Shown here piece after piece: positions 48,871 to 57,792 of a DNA stretch of 61,372 nucleotides. The DNA is taken from contig JAHYYP010000010.1 of NCBI GenBank assembly GCA_019424905.1, positions 1 through 61,372 on the forward strand. Reading direction: 5' to 3'. Both the position numbers and the translations under genes were made by a program. Under the pieces are notes generated by a model. The model saw only the letters and a list, made by a program, of their open reading frames with translations, was not told the DNA's origin and did no database searches. Position 1 is the stretch's first letter. Each line of letters opens with the position of its first letter. The stretch comes from Collinsella sp. (GTDB taxonomy: Bacteria; Actinomycetota; Coriobacteriia; Coriobacteriales; Coriobacteriaceae).

Positions 48871-49107
48871 GGTGCGGAAAATAATGAACAAAGTTATAAG
48901 AACTGTACGTTAATGAGTGACCATCGACTTCCAATTTGGCGCTAGCTGACGGTGATTAGGAAGTTTCAAGTCGAGTTTTGCCGATTTCGACCAAAAATCG
49001 CTGCTACTAAAAAGGTAACAGTACTCATATTTGCCCTTTTTTGGCCACAAGCCCTAAAACAAGCCTCGCCAAGGTCGGGAAGCGGGCCAAATCGCCGGCC
49101 TCGAGGC
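48871..49107. other. Non-coding region between nhaA and the next gene
   Basis: About 240 bases without a supportable gene. It is A/T-richer than its surroundings. ACAGTACTC (49018-49026) is the reverse complement of GAGTACTGT (48841-48849) in the upstream terminator loop, a possible repeat remnant. Confidence 0.4.
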
Positions 49108-49362
49108 TTATTCCACCGTTCCGTAGACGGCGCCCCAGCCGTGGGCGGCCAAGGCGGAGTTGAGCTGGTCGCAGAGTGACTGGCGGTCGTAATAGCCGGG
49201 CGGTAGCAGGTTGACGATTTCCATGAGATCGGGCGCCAGGTCCAAGATTTCGGCCTGTACGATCAGATCCAGGCGGTCGATGGCGTGGCGGTCGTAAAAC
49301 AGTCCGTCGACCAGGCGCTGCAAGTCGCCGAATTCCTCGGCCTGAAACGATCCGTACTCCAT
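49108..49362 (-). CDS. Small conserved protein of unknown function (84 residues)
   Basis: Not recognised. An acidic soluble protein, predicted helical: FGDLQRLVDGLFYDRHAIDR, LAPDLMEIVNLLPPGYYDRQ. The ATG at 49362 is preceded by AAGGAGG at ideal distance, which supports it as a real gene despite its size. It is divergent from the aminotransferase gene. Confidence 0.7.
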   Translation of the reverse strand: MEYGSFQAEEFGDLQRLVDGLFYDRHAIDRLDLIVQAEILDLAPDLMEIVNLLPPGYYDRQSLCDQLNSALAAHGWGAVYGTVE

Positions 49363-49512
49363 AGTGCCTCCTTGGGCGCCCCACGCCGGCATGCGCGGCG
49401 ATTCGTAATTGATTGCGATGAACTTAATCTATCACGGCTTCATAACGTTGCGACGATGGCGGTCTATACTTAGACGAACTGCAACGTACCGCTTCGCGAA
49501 AGGTCGCACCCC

Positions 49513-50817
49513 ATGCAGACGATCTACCAGAAGATGGAAACCACCGAACTCGATGCCGCCATCGAGGCGCTTAAAGCCGAGGTTGCCGAGGTCAAGGCCA
49601 AGGGCCTGGCGCTCGACATGGCGCGCGGCAAGCCGTCGCCCTCCCAGGTGAACATTTCTCGCCCCATGCTCGATATCCTCAATGCCGATGCCGATCTGCA
49701 CGACGGCAATGTCGACTGCTCCAACTACGGTTGCTTCGAGGGCATTCCCTCGGCACGCAAGCTGGCGGGGGAGTTCCTGGGTTGTCCTGCCGAGCAGACG
49801 CTCGTACTGGGCTCATCGAGCCTGCTGATCGAGCACGATATCGCCGGTATGTTCTGGCGTTGCGGCTCGTGCGGCAGCGACCCTTGGGAGGCTTACGAGG
49901 CAGCGCACGACGGCAAGAAGGTCAAGTTCCTGTGCCCCGTTCCCGGCTACGATCGCCACTTTGGCATTACCGCCGACCTGGGTATCGAGAACGTCCCCGT
50001 CGCGATGACCGACAACGGCCCCGACATGGACGAGGTTGAGCGCCTGGTTGCCACCGACGACTCCATCAAGGGCATCTGGTGCGTGCCCAAGTATTCCAAC
50101 CCCACGGGCATCACCTTTAGCGAGGACACTGTGCGTCGCCTGGTCGAGATGCCCACGGCCGCGCCCGATTTCCGCATCTTCTGGGACAACGCCTACTGCG
50201 TGCACGACCTGTACGACGAGACCGACGAGCTCGCCAACATCTTCGATCTTGCCCGCGCGGCGGGCACCGAGGACCGCGTGGTGGCCTTTGCCTCGACGTC
50301 CAAGATCACCTTCCCGGGTGCCGGCATCGGCTTTATCGGTGCGAGCCCCGCGGTCATCGCCGAGTTCTCCAAGCGCCTGAAGGCCGGTCTTATTAGCGCC
50401 GACAAGCTCAACCAGCTGCGTCACGTGCGTTTCCTTCCCACCATCGAGGCGGTCAAGGAGCACATGAAAAAGCATGCCGAGTTCCTGCGCCCGCGCTTTG
50501 AGGCCGTTGAGCGTAAACTCACCGAGGGCTTGGGCAACACGGGTTGCGCCACTTGGACTCATCCCCATGGCGGCTACTTTGTGAGTTTCGATGGCCCCGA
50601 GGGCTCGGCCCAGAAGGTCGCCGCGCTTTGTGCCGACCTGGGCGTCAAGCTCACGCCGGCTGGTGCCACCTGGCCTTATGGCAAGGATCCGCGCGACACC
50701 AACATCCGCATCGCGCCGAGCTATCCCACGGTCGAGGACCTGGAGGCTGCGCTCGATGTGCTGGTGCTGGCTGTCAAGCTCGTCGCTGCCGAGCTTGCGC
50801 GTACCGAGCGCGCCTAA
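49513..50817 (+). CDS. Aspartate aminotransferase, subgroup Ic (MocR-like aminotransferase fold)
   Basis: The 434-residue PLP enzyme matches the Aminotran_MocR (PF12897-type) group, like corynebacterial AspT. Seen: LDMARGKPSPSQVNIS near the N-terminus, SNYGCFEGIPSARKL, CVPKYSNPTGITFSE, FWDNAYCVHDLYD, and the PLP lysine in FASTSKITFPGAGIGF. Likely makes aspartate from oxaloacetate and glutamate. A TATACT at 49463-49468 is a plausible -10. GCGAAAGG precedes the ATG. Confidence 0.88.
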   Translation: MQTIYQKMETTELDAAIEALKAEVAEVKAKGLALDMARGKPSPSQVNISRPMLDILNADADLHDGNVDCSNYGCFEGIPSARKLAGEFLGCPAEQTLVLGSSSLLIEHDIAGMFWRCGSCGSDPWEAYEAAHDGKKVKFLCPVPGYDRHFGITADLGIENVPVAMTDNGPDMDEVERLVATDDSIKGIWCVPKYSNPTGITFSEDTVRRLVEMPTAAPDFRIFWDNAYCVHDLYDETDELANIFDLARAAGTEDRVVAFASTSKITFPGAGIGFIGASPAVIAEFSKRLKAGLISADKLNQLRHVRFLPTIEAVKEHMKKHAEFLRPRFEAVERKLTEGLGNTGCATWTHPHGGYFVSFDGPEGSAQKVAALCADLGVKLTPAGATWPYGKDPRDTNIRIAPSYPTVEDLEAALDVLVLAVKLVAAELARTERA

Positions 50818-50883
50818 CGCGTAGGGCCCCGCAAGTCCGCGCCTAGTACTATCCGCACTTTCGATACGTAAAGGAGCGTATAC

Positions 50884-51198
50884 ATGGATTTGGGTATTTC
50901 CACCAACCCCACGCCAGAGCTCTACACCATTAAGGTGACCGGTGAGATCGATATCTCTAACGCCGATAGCCTGCGCAATGCCATCGACCTGGCGCTCGAG
51001 CAGCCCACTGAGGCCGTTGAGCTCGATTTTGCCCAGGTGAGCTACATCGATTCGACGGGCATTGGCGTGCTTGTGGGCGCCGCACACCACGCAGCTGATC
51101 ATGGTAAGCGTTTTAGCTGCGTCAACGTGCAGCCCCCGGTGATGCGCGTGGTTCAGCTGTTGGGCGTCGACCAGGAGATTTCGATCACCGCTGCATAA
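50884..51198 (+). CDS. STAS-domain anti-sigma factor antagonist
   Basis: A 104-residue SpoIIAA/RsbV-like protein with TGEIDISNADSLRNAID and the phosphoserine loop YIDSTGIGVLVGA. These proteins release a sigma factor by sequestering an anti-sigma kinase when unphosphorylated. No kinase or sigma gene is adjacent. AAAGGAGCG precedes the ATG; it may be co-transcribed with the aminotransferase 66 bases upstream. Confidence 0.88.
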   Translation: MDLGISTNPTPELYTIKVTGEIDISNADSLRNAIDLALEQPTEAVELDFAQVSYIDSTGIGVLVGAAHHAADHGKRFSCVNVQPPVMRVVQLLGVDQEISITAA

Positions 51199-51242
51199 TC
51201 TTTGCCCCCAAAAGGGCGTGCCGTTTGGCATATGTTTGTGAT

Positions 51243-51276
51243 GCGCTCGGACGTTTTGGCGTCCGGGCGCTATACT
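51243..51276 (+). promoter_or_regulatory. Hairpin immediately followed by a -10 box upstream of tatA
   Basis: GCGCTCGGACG pairs with CGTCCGGGCGC (51243-51253/51260-51270), and TATACT follows at 51271. The stem may terminate the upstream gene or mark the tat promoter region; a -35 box is not clear. Confidence 0.5.
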
Positions 51277-51351
51277 TGACCGAATGAATAGACGAGTTCC
51301 GGCCGAATGGCGCGGTGCGGGCTCGACTCACATCGAGCCTTGGAGGTATGT

Positions 51352-51918
51352 GTGTTTGGTATTGGAGAGGGTGAGCTCGCGATCATCGTGGTCTTCGGCT
51401 TTTTGCTGTTTGGCCCGGATAAGCTCCCGCAGATGGGCCGCACGATCGGCCGTGCTATCCGTCAGTTCCGCGAGACGCAGGAAAAGATGACGGCCGTTGT
51501 TCAGTCCGAGATTATCGATCCGGTGAGCGAGGCCGCGTCGGCCCCGGTCAAGCCCAAGAAGACTGCTGCGACCGACGACGATTCCGATGCGGACGAGGAT
51601 GCCGCCGAGACGGCAGCGCCCGCCAAGAAGGAGACCTTTGCCGAGCGTCGCGCCCGTCTTGCTGCCGAGAAGGCCGCAAGCGAGGGCGCTGCTGAGGGCG
51701 AAGGCGCTGTTGATGAGGCCGAGGGTACAGAGCCTGCTGCTGCCGTCGAGCCCGAGCCTGCTGCAGAGCCCAAGCCCGAGCCGGCAGAGCCCACGACGGC
51801 TGACCTCTACGCCCGTCGTCCCCGCAGGCGCAAGGCCGTCGTCGACCAGCTCGCTCGCGAGCTCGAGGCCGAGGACGACGCCGCTGCCGCCGACGCCCCG
51901 AAGGGAGGCGATGAGTAA
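51352..51918 (+). CDS. tatA: Sec-independent translocase subunit TatA/TatB
   Basis: Pore-forming or receptor subunit of the twin-arginine pathway. The 188 residues begin with one membrane helix (ELAIIVVFGFLLFGPDKLPQ), the FGP hinge and an amphipathic helix (MGRTIGRAIRQFRETQEKM). A long Ala/Glu/Pro-rich acidic tail of about 120 residues follows. GTG at 51352 after TGGAGGT gives the standard N-terminus (MFGIGEGE). With a single TatA/B gene this looks like a TatAC-type system. Overlaps tatC by one base. Confidence 0.9.
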   Translation: MFGIGEGELAIIVVFGFLLFGPDKLPQMGRTIGRAIRQFRETQEKMTAVVQSEIIDPVSEAASAPVKPKKTAATDDDSDADEDAAETAAPAKKETFAERRARLAAEKAASEGAAEGEGAVDEAEGTEPAAAVEPEPAAEPKPEPAEPTTADLYARRPRRRKAVVDQLARELEAEDDAAAADAPKGGDE

Positions 51919-52709
51919 TGCCTATCGGACCTGCGCGCATGCCGCTCTTCGATCACCTGGGCGAGCTCCGTCGCCGCCTGACCATCGTGGTCGTGTCGGT
52001 CTTTGCCGCCGCTATCGTGCTGTATTTCGCCACGCCCGTGGTGCTCGAAATCCTGGAAGACCCCATCCGCTCCTTTGTGCCGGACGGTAAGTTCTACATC
52101 ACCACTACGCTCGGCGGCTTTGGTCTGCGCTTCTCGCTGGCCATCAAGATGGCCGTGGTCATGTGCACGCCCATGATCATCTGGCAGATCTTGGCGTTTT
52201 TCCTGCCGGCGCTTCGCCCCAACGAGCGCAAGTGGGTCGTGCCCACGGTGCTCGCCTCGACGGTTCTGTTCTTCCTGGGTGCCATCTTCTGCTACTTCAT
52301 CATCATCCCGGCGGGCTTTGAGTGGCTCATCGGCGAGACCTCGGCCGTTGCAACCGCGCTGCCCGATCTGGAGAACTACGTCAACATGGAGCTGCTCTTT
52401 ATGATCGGCTTTGGTGTGGCGTTTGAGCTGCCGCTCATCATCTTCTACCTGTCCGTCTTTCACATCGTGTCCTACGCGGCCTTCCGCAGCGCCTGGCGTT
52501 ACGTGTACGTGGGCCTGCTCGTGGGCTCGGCCGTGATCACGCCCGACGGTTCGCCCGTCACGCTGGGCCTTATGTATGGTGCCCTGCTCTCGCTCTACGA
52601 GATTTCGCTCGCCATCGCCCGCGTGGTCATTACCGCGCGCGAGGGCAAAGAGGGCTTGTTCGTGAGCCGTCTGGATCTGTTCTCGGACGATGATGACGAC
52701 GAGGAGTAA
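51918..52709 (+). CDS. tatC: Sec-independent translocase subunit TatC
   Basis: Six-helix receptor of the Tat pathway. HLGELRRRLTIVVVSV at the N-terminus contains the conserved LxELRxR motif; later ALRPNERKWVVPTV, FELPLIIFYLSVF and ITPDGSPVTLGLMYGALLSLYE. It ends in an acidic tail. At 263 residues it is full length. The ATG uses the last A of the tatA stop. hypA begins six bases after its stop. Confidence 0.96.
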   Translation: MPIGPARMPLFDHLGELRRRLTIVVVSVFAAAIVLYFATPVVLEILEDPIRSFVPDGKFYITTTLGGFGLRFSLAIKMAVVMCTPMIIWQILAFFLPALRPNERKWVVPTVLASTVLFFLGAIFCYFIIIPAGFEWLIGETSAVATALPDLENYVNMELLFMIGFGVAFELPLIIFYLSVFHIVSYAAFRSAWRYVYVGLLVGSAVITPDGSPVTLGLMYGALLSLYEISLAIARVVITAREGKEGLFVSRLDLFSDDDDDEE

Positions 52710-52715
52710 ATCGGT

Positions 52716-53072
52716 ATGCACGAGGTTGGCATTGTCAACGGCATACTCGATACAGTGATTCGCGCGGCGCGTGGGGCGGGGGCCTCGCGCGCCGTTTTGG
52801 TAACGCTGCGTATCGGGGATATGACCGAGGTTGTGCGCGAGGCGCTTGACTTTGCGTGGGAGACGTTTCGCGACGAGGACCCGCTCACGCGCGGCTGCGA
52901 GCTTGCCGTGGAGGAAGTCCATCCACAAAGCGAGTGCCTGGACTGCGGCGAGGTCTTCGACCACGACCGCTTTCATTGTCGCTGTCCTCAGTGTGGCGGC
53001 GCCAACGTGCGCCTGCTGCACGGCCGCGAGCTCGATATCGCGAGTATCGAAATCGAAACCCCCGACGATTAG
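52716..53072 (+). CDS. hypA: Hydrogenase nickel-insertion protein HypA
   Basis: Nickel chaperone for [NiFe]-hydrogenase (and sometimes urease). MHEVGIV provides the nickel-binding N-terminal Met-His-Glu. The zinc site is CLDCGEVFDHDRFHCRCPQC. At 118 residues it is normal. The gene lies between tatC and hypB, which makes sense because periplasmic hydrogenases are exported by Tat after HypAB loads nickel. No hydrogenase subunit or hypCDEF gene is in the window. Confidence 0.93.
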   Translation: MHEVGIVNGILDTVIRAARGAGASRAVLVTLRIGDMTEVVREALDFAWETFRDEDPLTRGCELAVEEVHPQSECLDCGEVFDHDRFHCRCPQCGGANVRLLHGRELDIASIEIETPDD

Positions 53073-53127
53073 CCCGCTAGCCATCTGGTGATGGGGTATA
53101 AAGGGGCCAAAGTAAGGAGTGCCGAGT

Positions 53128-53811
53128 ATGGCTGAGAAAACGATTGATATCGCGTCGCCGATCCTGTCGCGCAACGAGCGCCTGGCAGATCAGCTGCGTC
53201 AGCGATTTAATGAGGCAGGCACCTATGTGATCAATGTGCTGTCGAGCCCCGGTTCGGGCAAGACCACCACGATTCTGGGCACCAACGAGCGCCTGCGTGA
53301 CAAAGCCGGCCTGCGCTGTGCCGTCATCGAGGGCGATATCGCCTCGGATGTCGACGCCATCACCATGAAGGAAGCCGGCATGCCCGCCATCCAGATCAAC
53401 ACGGGTGGCCTGTGCCACCTCGAGGGCAACATGATCATGGAGGCTGTCGACGCCTTCGACCAGGCCGTCGGTCTGGAAAACATCGACGTCATCTTTATCG
53501 AAAATGTGGGCAACCTGGTCTGCCCGGTCGACTTTGACCTGGGCGAGAACCTGTCCATCATGATTCTCTCGGTGCCCGAGGGCGACGACAAGCCCATCAA
53601 GTATCCGGGCATCTTCCAGCACGCCGGCGCGCAGCTGCTCAACAAGGTCGACGTGGCCCCGGCTTTCGATTTTGACATGGATAGGTATACTAAGACACTC
53701 GATGACCTCAATCCGCAGGCGCCGCGGTTTGCCGTGAGCGCGCGCAAGGGCGAGGGCATGGATGCCTGGTGCGATTGGCTCATCGGGCAGATTGAGCAAG
53801 CAAGGGCGTAA
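53128..53811 (+). CDS. hypB: Hydrogenase nickel-insertion GTPase HypB
   Basis: SIMIBI-class GTPase, partner of HypA. Walker A is LSSPGSGKTTTI; other elements are EGDIASDVDA, NTGGLCHLEGNM, FIENVGNLVCP and NKVDVAP. The His-rich nickel-storage stretch and the CxxCGC motif of E. coli HypB are absent, so it is the minimal 227-residue form. AAGGAG precedes the ATG at 53128. Confidence 0.94.
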   Translation: MAEKTIDIASPILSRNERLADQLRQRFNEAGTYVINVLSSPGSGKTTTILGTNERLRDKAGLRCAVIEGDIASDVDAITMKEAGMPAIQINTGGLCHLEGNMIMEAVDAFDQAVGLENIDVIFIENVGNLVCPVDFDLGENLSIMILSVPEGDDKPIKYPGIFQHAGAQLLNKVDVAPAFDFDMDRYTKTLDDLNPQAPRFAVSARKGEGMDAWCDWLIGQIEQARA

Positions 53812-53865
53812 GTCGGCCGCCATACGGGCGGGCGTAGCCGCAGAGATACGAGATAGGAGCCTCTT

Positions 53866-56460
53866 TTGAAGCTCATCATCGCCGAGAAAAACGATGCCGC
53901 GCGTCAAATCGCCGAGCGGCTGTCCACGGGTAAGCCCAAAAAGGACAAGGTGTACAACACCGCCATCTACCGTTTTGAGTGGAAGGGCGAGGAGTGCGTG
54001 ACCATCGGCCTTGCCGGTCACATCCTGGCACCCGATTTTTGCGACAGTGTGCTGTTCGATAAAAAGCTGGGTTGGTATTCGGTCACCGAGGACGGCGAGA
54101 TGTTGCCGGCCGATATGCCCGATGGCCTGGCCCGCCCGCCGTACGACACCAAGCGCAAGCCGTTCCTTGCCGATGGTATCTCCATCAAGGGCTGGAAGCT
54201 TGAGAGCCTGCCTTACCTTACCTGGGCGCCCGTCATTAAGCTGCCGGCCGAGAAGGAGCTCATTCGTTCGCTCAAGAACCTTGCCAAGAAGTCCGACAGC
54301 GTCATCATCGCCACGGACTTCGATCGCGAGGGTGAGCTGATCGGCTCGGACGCCCTCAACAAGGTGCGCGAGGTCGCGCCGGACTTGCCGGTCGCCCGCG
54401 CCCAGTATTCTTCGTTTACCAAGGCCGAGATTACGCAGGCCTTCGATAATCTTGTCTCGCTCGACCAGAATCTGGCCGACGCCGGCGAGAGCCGCCAGCA
54501 CATCGACCTCATTTGGGGTGCGGTGCTCACGCGCTACCTGACGCTCGCCAAGTTTGGCGGCTTTGGCAACGTGCGCTCCGCCGGCCGCGTGCAGACGCCG
54601 ACGCTTGCCCTGGTGGTCGAGCGCGAGCGCGAGCGCATGGCGTTTGTGCCCGAGGACTATTGGCAGATTCGCGGCATGGGTGCCGCTCAGGGTGCTGCCG
54701 AGGATGACCGCTTTAAGATTGCGCACAAGACGGCACGTTTTACCGACAAGGATGCTGCCGAGACGGCGTACGGCCACGTCGACGGCGCTACGACGGCAAC
54801 CGTCGCCGCGGTGACCAAGCGCTCGCGTAAACAGCAGCCGCCCACGCCGTTTGCGACCACCTCGCTGCAGGCAGCCGCTGCAGCCGAGGGCATCTCGCCT
54901 GCGCGCACCATGCGCATCGCCGAGTCCCTCTACATGGCCGGTCTCATCAGCTACCCGCGTGTCGACAACACCGTGTACCCCGCGACGCTCGATTTGGGCG
55001 CTGTGGTGAGCGACCTGGCAAAGATCAACCCGGCGCTGGCGCCCGTGTGCAAAAAGGTGCTCGCCGGCCCCATGAAACCAACACGCGGCAAGGTCGAGAC
55101 CACCGACCACCCGCCTATCTACCCCACGGGCGAGGGCGATCCGTCCACGCTCGATGGCGGCCAGCGCAAGCTCTACGACCTCATCGCCCGTCGCTTCCTG
55201 GCGACGCTCATGGGTCCCGCGACTATCGAGAACACCAAGCTCGAGCTCGATGTGAACGGTGAGCCGTTCGTGGCCTCGGGCGACGTGCTCGTGACCCCGG
55301 GTTTCCGCGAGGCGTACCCGTACGGTCTTAAGCGCGATGAGCAGATGCCGCCGCTTGAGCAGGGCGACACGGTCGACGTGTTCGACATTAAGCTTGAGGC
55401 CAAGCAGACCGAGCCGCCCGCGCGCTACAGCCAGGGCAAGCTCGTGCAGGAGATGGAAAAGCGCGGCCTGGGCACCAAGTCCACGCGCGCGAGTATCATC
55501 GAGCGCCTGTACGCCGTGCGCTACCTCAAAAACGATCCCGTGGAGCCGAGCCAGCTGGGCATCGCCATCATTGACGCGCTGACGCAGTTTGCCCCGCGCA
55601 TCACGAGCCCCGATATGACCAGCGAGCTCGACGGCGACATGACTCGCGTCGAGCGCGGCGAGGACACCGAAGAGCATGTCGTGACGCACTCGCGTGCGCT
55701 GCTGGCCGGCGTGCTCGACGAGCTGCTCAAGCATACGCAGGAGCTGGGCGACGCCATCAGCGACGCCGTCACGGCCGATGCGCGCGTGGGCGCCTGCCCC
55801 AAGTGCGGCAAGGACCTGGTTATGAAGACGAGCGCCAAGACCCGCGGCAGCTTTATCGGCTGCATGGGTTGGCCCGACTGCGACGTGACCTATCCGGTGC
55901 CGAGTGGCGTCAAGGTGAGCCCGCTCGAGGGCGAGGCCGCCGTGTGCCCCGAGTGCGGCGCGCCGCGCATCAAGTGCCAGCCATTCCGCCAGAAGGCCTT
56001 CGAGATCTGCGTGAACCCCACGTGCCCCACCAACTACGAGCCTGACCTTAAGGTGGGCGAGTGCAAGGTGTGTGCCGAGGCCGGACGTCACGGCGACCTG
56101 ATCGCGCACAAGAGCGAGAAGAGCGGCAAGCGCTTTATCCGCTGCACCAACTACGATGACTGCGGCGTGAGCTATCCTCTGCCGGCGCGCGGTAAGCTCG
56201 AGGCGACGGGCGAGACCTGCCCCGAGTGCGGCGCTCCCATCGTGGTGGTCAATACGGCGCGCGGCCCGTGGCGTATTTGCGTCAACATGGACTGCCCGAC
56301 CAAGGAGAAGAAGCCCGCCCGCGGCCGCAAGACCACGACCAAGGCGAGCACGGCCAAGAAGACGACGGCGGCAAAGAAGACGACGGCTAAGAAAGCCACT
56401 GCCGCCAAGAAGACGACCGCGAAGAAGTCGACTGCCAAGAAAGCAGCCGCCGACAAGTAA
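53866..56460 (+). CDS. topA: DNA topoisomerase I, archaeal-type (type IA)
   Basis: Relaxes negative supercoils. Toprim domain MKLIIAEKNDAARQIAERLS with TDFDREGELIG; active-site tyrosine Y363 in GLISYPRVDNTVYP, a motif more like archaeal TopA than the bacterial MRTDS form. Several C-terminal zinc fingers follow (CPKCGKDL...CMGWPDCD, CPECGAP, CKVC, CPECGAPI), and the end is a Lys/Thr/Ala repeat tail of histone H1 type. The start is TTG at 53866 after ATAGGAG; no ATG fits. The gene is the last of the tatA-tatC-hypA-hypB run. A bacterial-type topA is presumably elsewhere. Confidence 0.9.
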   Translation: MKLIIAEKNDAARQIAERLSTGKPKKDKVYNTAIYRFEWKGEECVTIGLAGHILAPDFCDSVLFDKKLGWYSVTEDGEMLPADMPDGLARPPYDTKRKPFLADGISIKGWKLESLPYLTWAPVIKLPAEKELIRSLKNLAKKSDSVIIATDFDREGELIGSDALNKVREVAPDLPVARAQYSSFTKAEITQAFDNLVSLDQNLADAGESRQHIDLIWGAVLTRYLTLAKFGGFGNVRSAGRVQTPTLALVVERERERMAFVPEDYWQIRGMGAAQGAAEDDRFKIAHKTARFTDKDAAETAYGHVDGATTATVAAVTKRSRKQQPPTPFATTSLQAAAAAEGISPARTMRIAESLYMAGLISYPRVDNTVYPATLDLGAVVSDLAKINPALAPVCKKVLAGPMKPTRGKVETTDHPPIYPTGEGDPSTLDGGQRKLYDLIARRFLATLMGPATIENTKLELDVNGEPFVASGDVLVTPGFREAYPYGLKRDEQMPPLEQGDTVDVFDIKLEAKQTEPPARYSQGKLVQEMEKRGLGTKSTRASIIERLYAVRYLKNDPVEPSQLGIAIIDALTQFAPRITSPDMTSELDGDMTRVERGEDTEEHVVTHSRALLAGVLDELLKHTQELGDAISDAVTADARVGACPKCGKDLVMKTSAKTRGSFIGCMGWPDCDVTYPVPSGVKVSPLEGEAAVCPECGAPRIKCQPFRQKAFEICVNPTCPTNYEPDLKVGECKVCAEAGRHGDLIAHKSEKSGKRFIRCTNYDDCGVSYPLPARGKLEATGETCPECGAPIVVVNTARGPWRICVNMDCPTKEKKPARGRKTTTKASTAKKTTAAKKTTAKKATAAKKTTAKKSTAKKAAADK

Positions 56461-56488
56461 CAGCGCAGCCGAAACATTGACCAAAACA

Positions 56489-56526
56489 AAAATGAGCGAG
56501 GACCCCGCGATCCTCGCTCATTTTCT
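56489..56526 (+). terminator. Terminator after topA
   Basis: Perfect 14-bp stem (56489-56502/56511-56524) with A- and T-rich flanks. Confidence 0.92.
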
Positions 56527-56530
56527 AGGC

Positions 56531-56586
56531 AGTCATTGGGGACGTTCTTTAATGACTAGTCGTTTGAGAACGTCGCATGCGACTAG
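56531..56586. repeat. Palindromic repeat, family A (copy 4)
   Basis: AGTCATTGGGGACGTTCTTT, then AATGACTAGTCGTTTGAGAA and CGTCGCATGCGACTAG. It overlaps the last four bases of the zinc-ribbon gene's coding end. Confidence 0.8.
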
Positions 56587-57566
56587 TTCACCTCGACAGG
56601 TTTGGCGCCGGGATAGCGCTCCTCAAAGTCTAGGCGGTACTTATTGTCATTGGTGCCCGCCACGTTGTCGCGTGACAGCGGCGCCACGATCTCATTCTTG
56701 TGGTCCGCGGGCTTTGCGTACTTCAGGCTGATCTCCCAGGCATCGCAGATCGCGTCAATGCGGTGGTCCAGGTCGTCATACAGGGCAACGATGTCTTTCC
56801 AGGAGCTGTAGTTCTTAGAGCTCGTCGGGACGTCCAGGTCCTCGACGATGTCGTAATACTGCTCGATGGTGTCCTCCGTGCGCTCGGCGACGTCGGCGAG
56901 ATTTTGACGGGTGGTTCGATCCTCTTCCAGATAGCTGCCGTTGAAGTTCTGTGCGCAGCCACGGACGTAGCTGTCGAGGTCTTCGAGCAAGTCGTAGTAT
57001 TCGCTCAGTCGGCGGTAGAGGTTCTGCTCGGAGAGCGTTGCTTCGCTGCCATCCTCGTCGTCATCGTCATCATCGTCGTACAGGCTGTTGGGATCGCCGA
57101 GAGGCTTTAGGTCATCGTCGTCGACGTCATGGTGCAGCTTAGCTACCTCGGCAGTCGTCTGCGTGGCGGCGTTGTCGAAAGGCTTGATCACAAAGAAAAC
57201 GACCAGGGCGATGATGATCGTCACCAGCACAACGATAACGGCGATAAGCGGCCCGGTGCCGCTCTTTTTGGGAGCGGGGGTCTGTGGCGAAGCGGGCGCG
57301 TATGCGGGAGCCTGCTGCTGTTGGGGCGAGCCGCTCGCGACGGGTATGCGCTGCGTGGTCTCGACGGTCGCGGGGCCTGCGGCGGGGTCGGGGCGATAGG
57401 CGAGGGGGTCGTCCGCCTTGGCTTGCGGCGTATCGAGGGAACCGGTCTGCTCAAAAGCGGGCTGGCTATCGCTCGCGGTTGTTTGCTCAACGGGTGCACC
57501 GCACGAGGTGCAGAACTTGGCATCATCTGCAAGAAGTTTGCCGCACGAGGCGCAATACCGAGACAT
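56583..57566 (-). CDS. Zinc-ribbon membrane protein of unknown function
   Basis: The 327 residues open with a zinc ribbon MSRYCASCGK...CTSCG (four cysteines), followed by a Pro/Ala-rich linker, one membrane helix (PLIAVIVVLVTIIIALVVFFVI, about 108-130), an acidic Asp-rich stretch and a helical extracytoplasmic domain (LSEYYDLLEDLDSYVRGCAQ, TEDTIEQYYDIVEDLD). Domain function unknown. AAAGGAG precedes the ATG at 57566. It is convergent with topA. Confidence 0.85.
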   Translation of the reverse strand: MSRYCASCGKLLADDAKFCTSCGAPVEQTTASDSQPAFEQTGSLDTPQAKADDPLAYRPDPAAGPATVETTQRIPVASGSPQQQQAPAYAPASPQTPAPKKSGTGPLIAVIVVLVTIIIALVVFFVIKPFDNAATQTTAEVAKLHHDVDDDDLKPLGDPNSLYDDDDDDDEDGSEATLSEQNLYRRLSEYYDLLEDLDSYVRGCAQNFNGSYLEEDRTTRQNLADVAERTEDTIEQYYDIVEDLDVPTSSKNYSSWKDIVALYDDLDHRIDAICDAWEISLKYAKPADHKNEIVAPLSRDNVAGTNDNKYRLDFEERYPGAKPVEVN

Positions 57567-57625
57567 TGCCACTCCTTTCGCCACATTTCAATGCAATACG
57601 ACGATTATACCCAGCACCCCAAAAA

Positions 57626-57684
57626 GCCGGCAGTTGGGGACATTCCTTTTCGGCCGGCAGTTTAGGAACGTCCCTAACTGCTGC
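57626..57684. repeat. Palindromic repeat, family C (copy 2)
   Basis: GCCGGCAGTTGGGGACATTC, then a second GCCGGCAGTTTAGGAACGTCC half and a closing CTGCTGCC. Located in the gap before tmk. Confidence 0.75.
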
Positions 57685-57792
57685 CTGAGTAGCCATTGGC
57701 TAGGTGGGGTTTGGGACGCGCCGAGCACTGGGGTATCATGGCTTGGTTGCTATAACTCGCATTTACGCGCCTTGTAGGAAGGGGCTGCGCCC

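Noticed and set aside
53077..56484. 1135-residue open frame antisense to topA
   Set aside because: It covers the topA and hypB genes in the opposite direction; composition is that of a GC-rich shadow frame with no recognisable domain.
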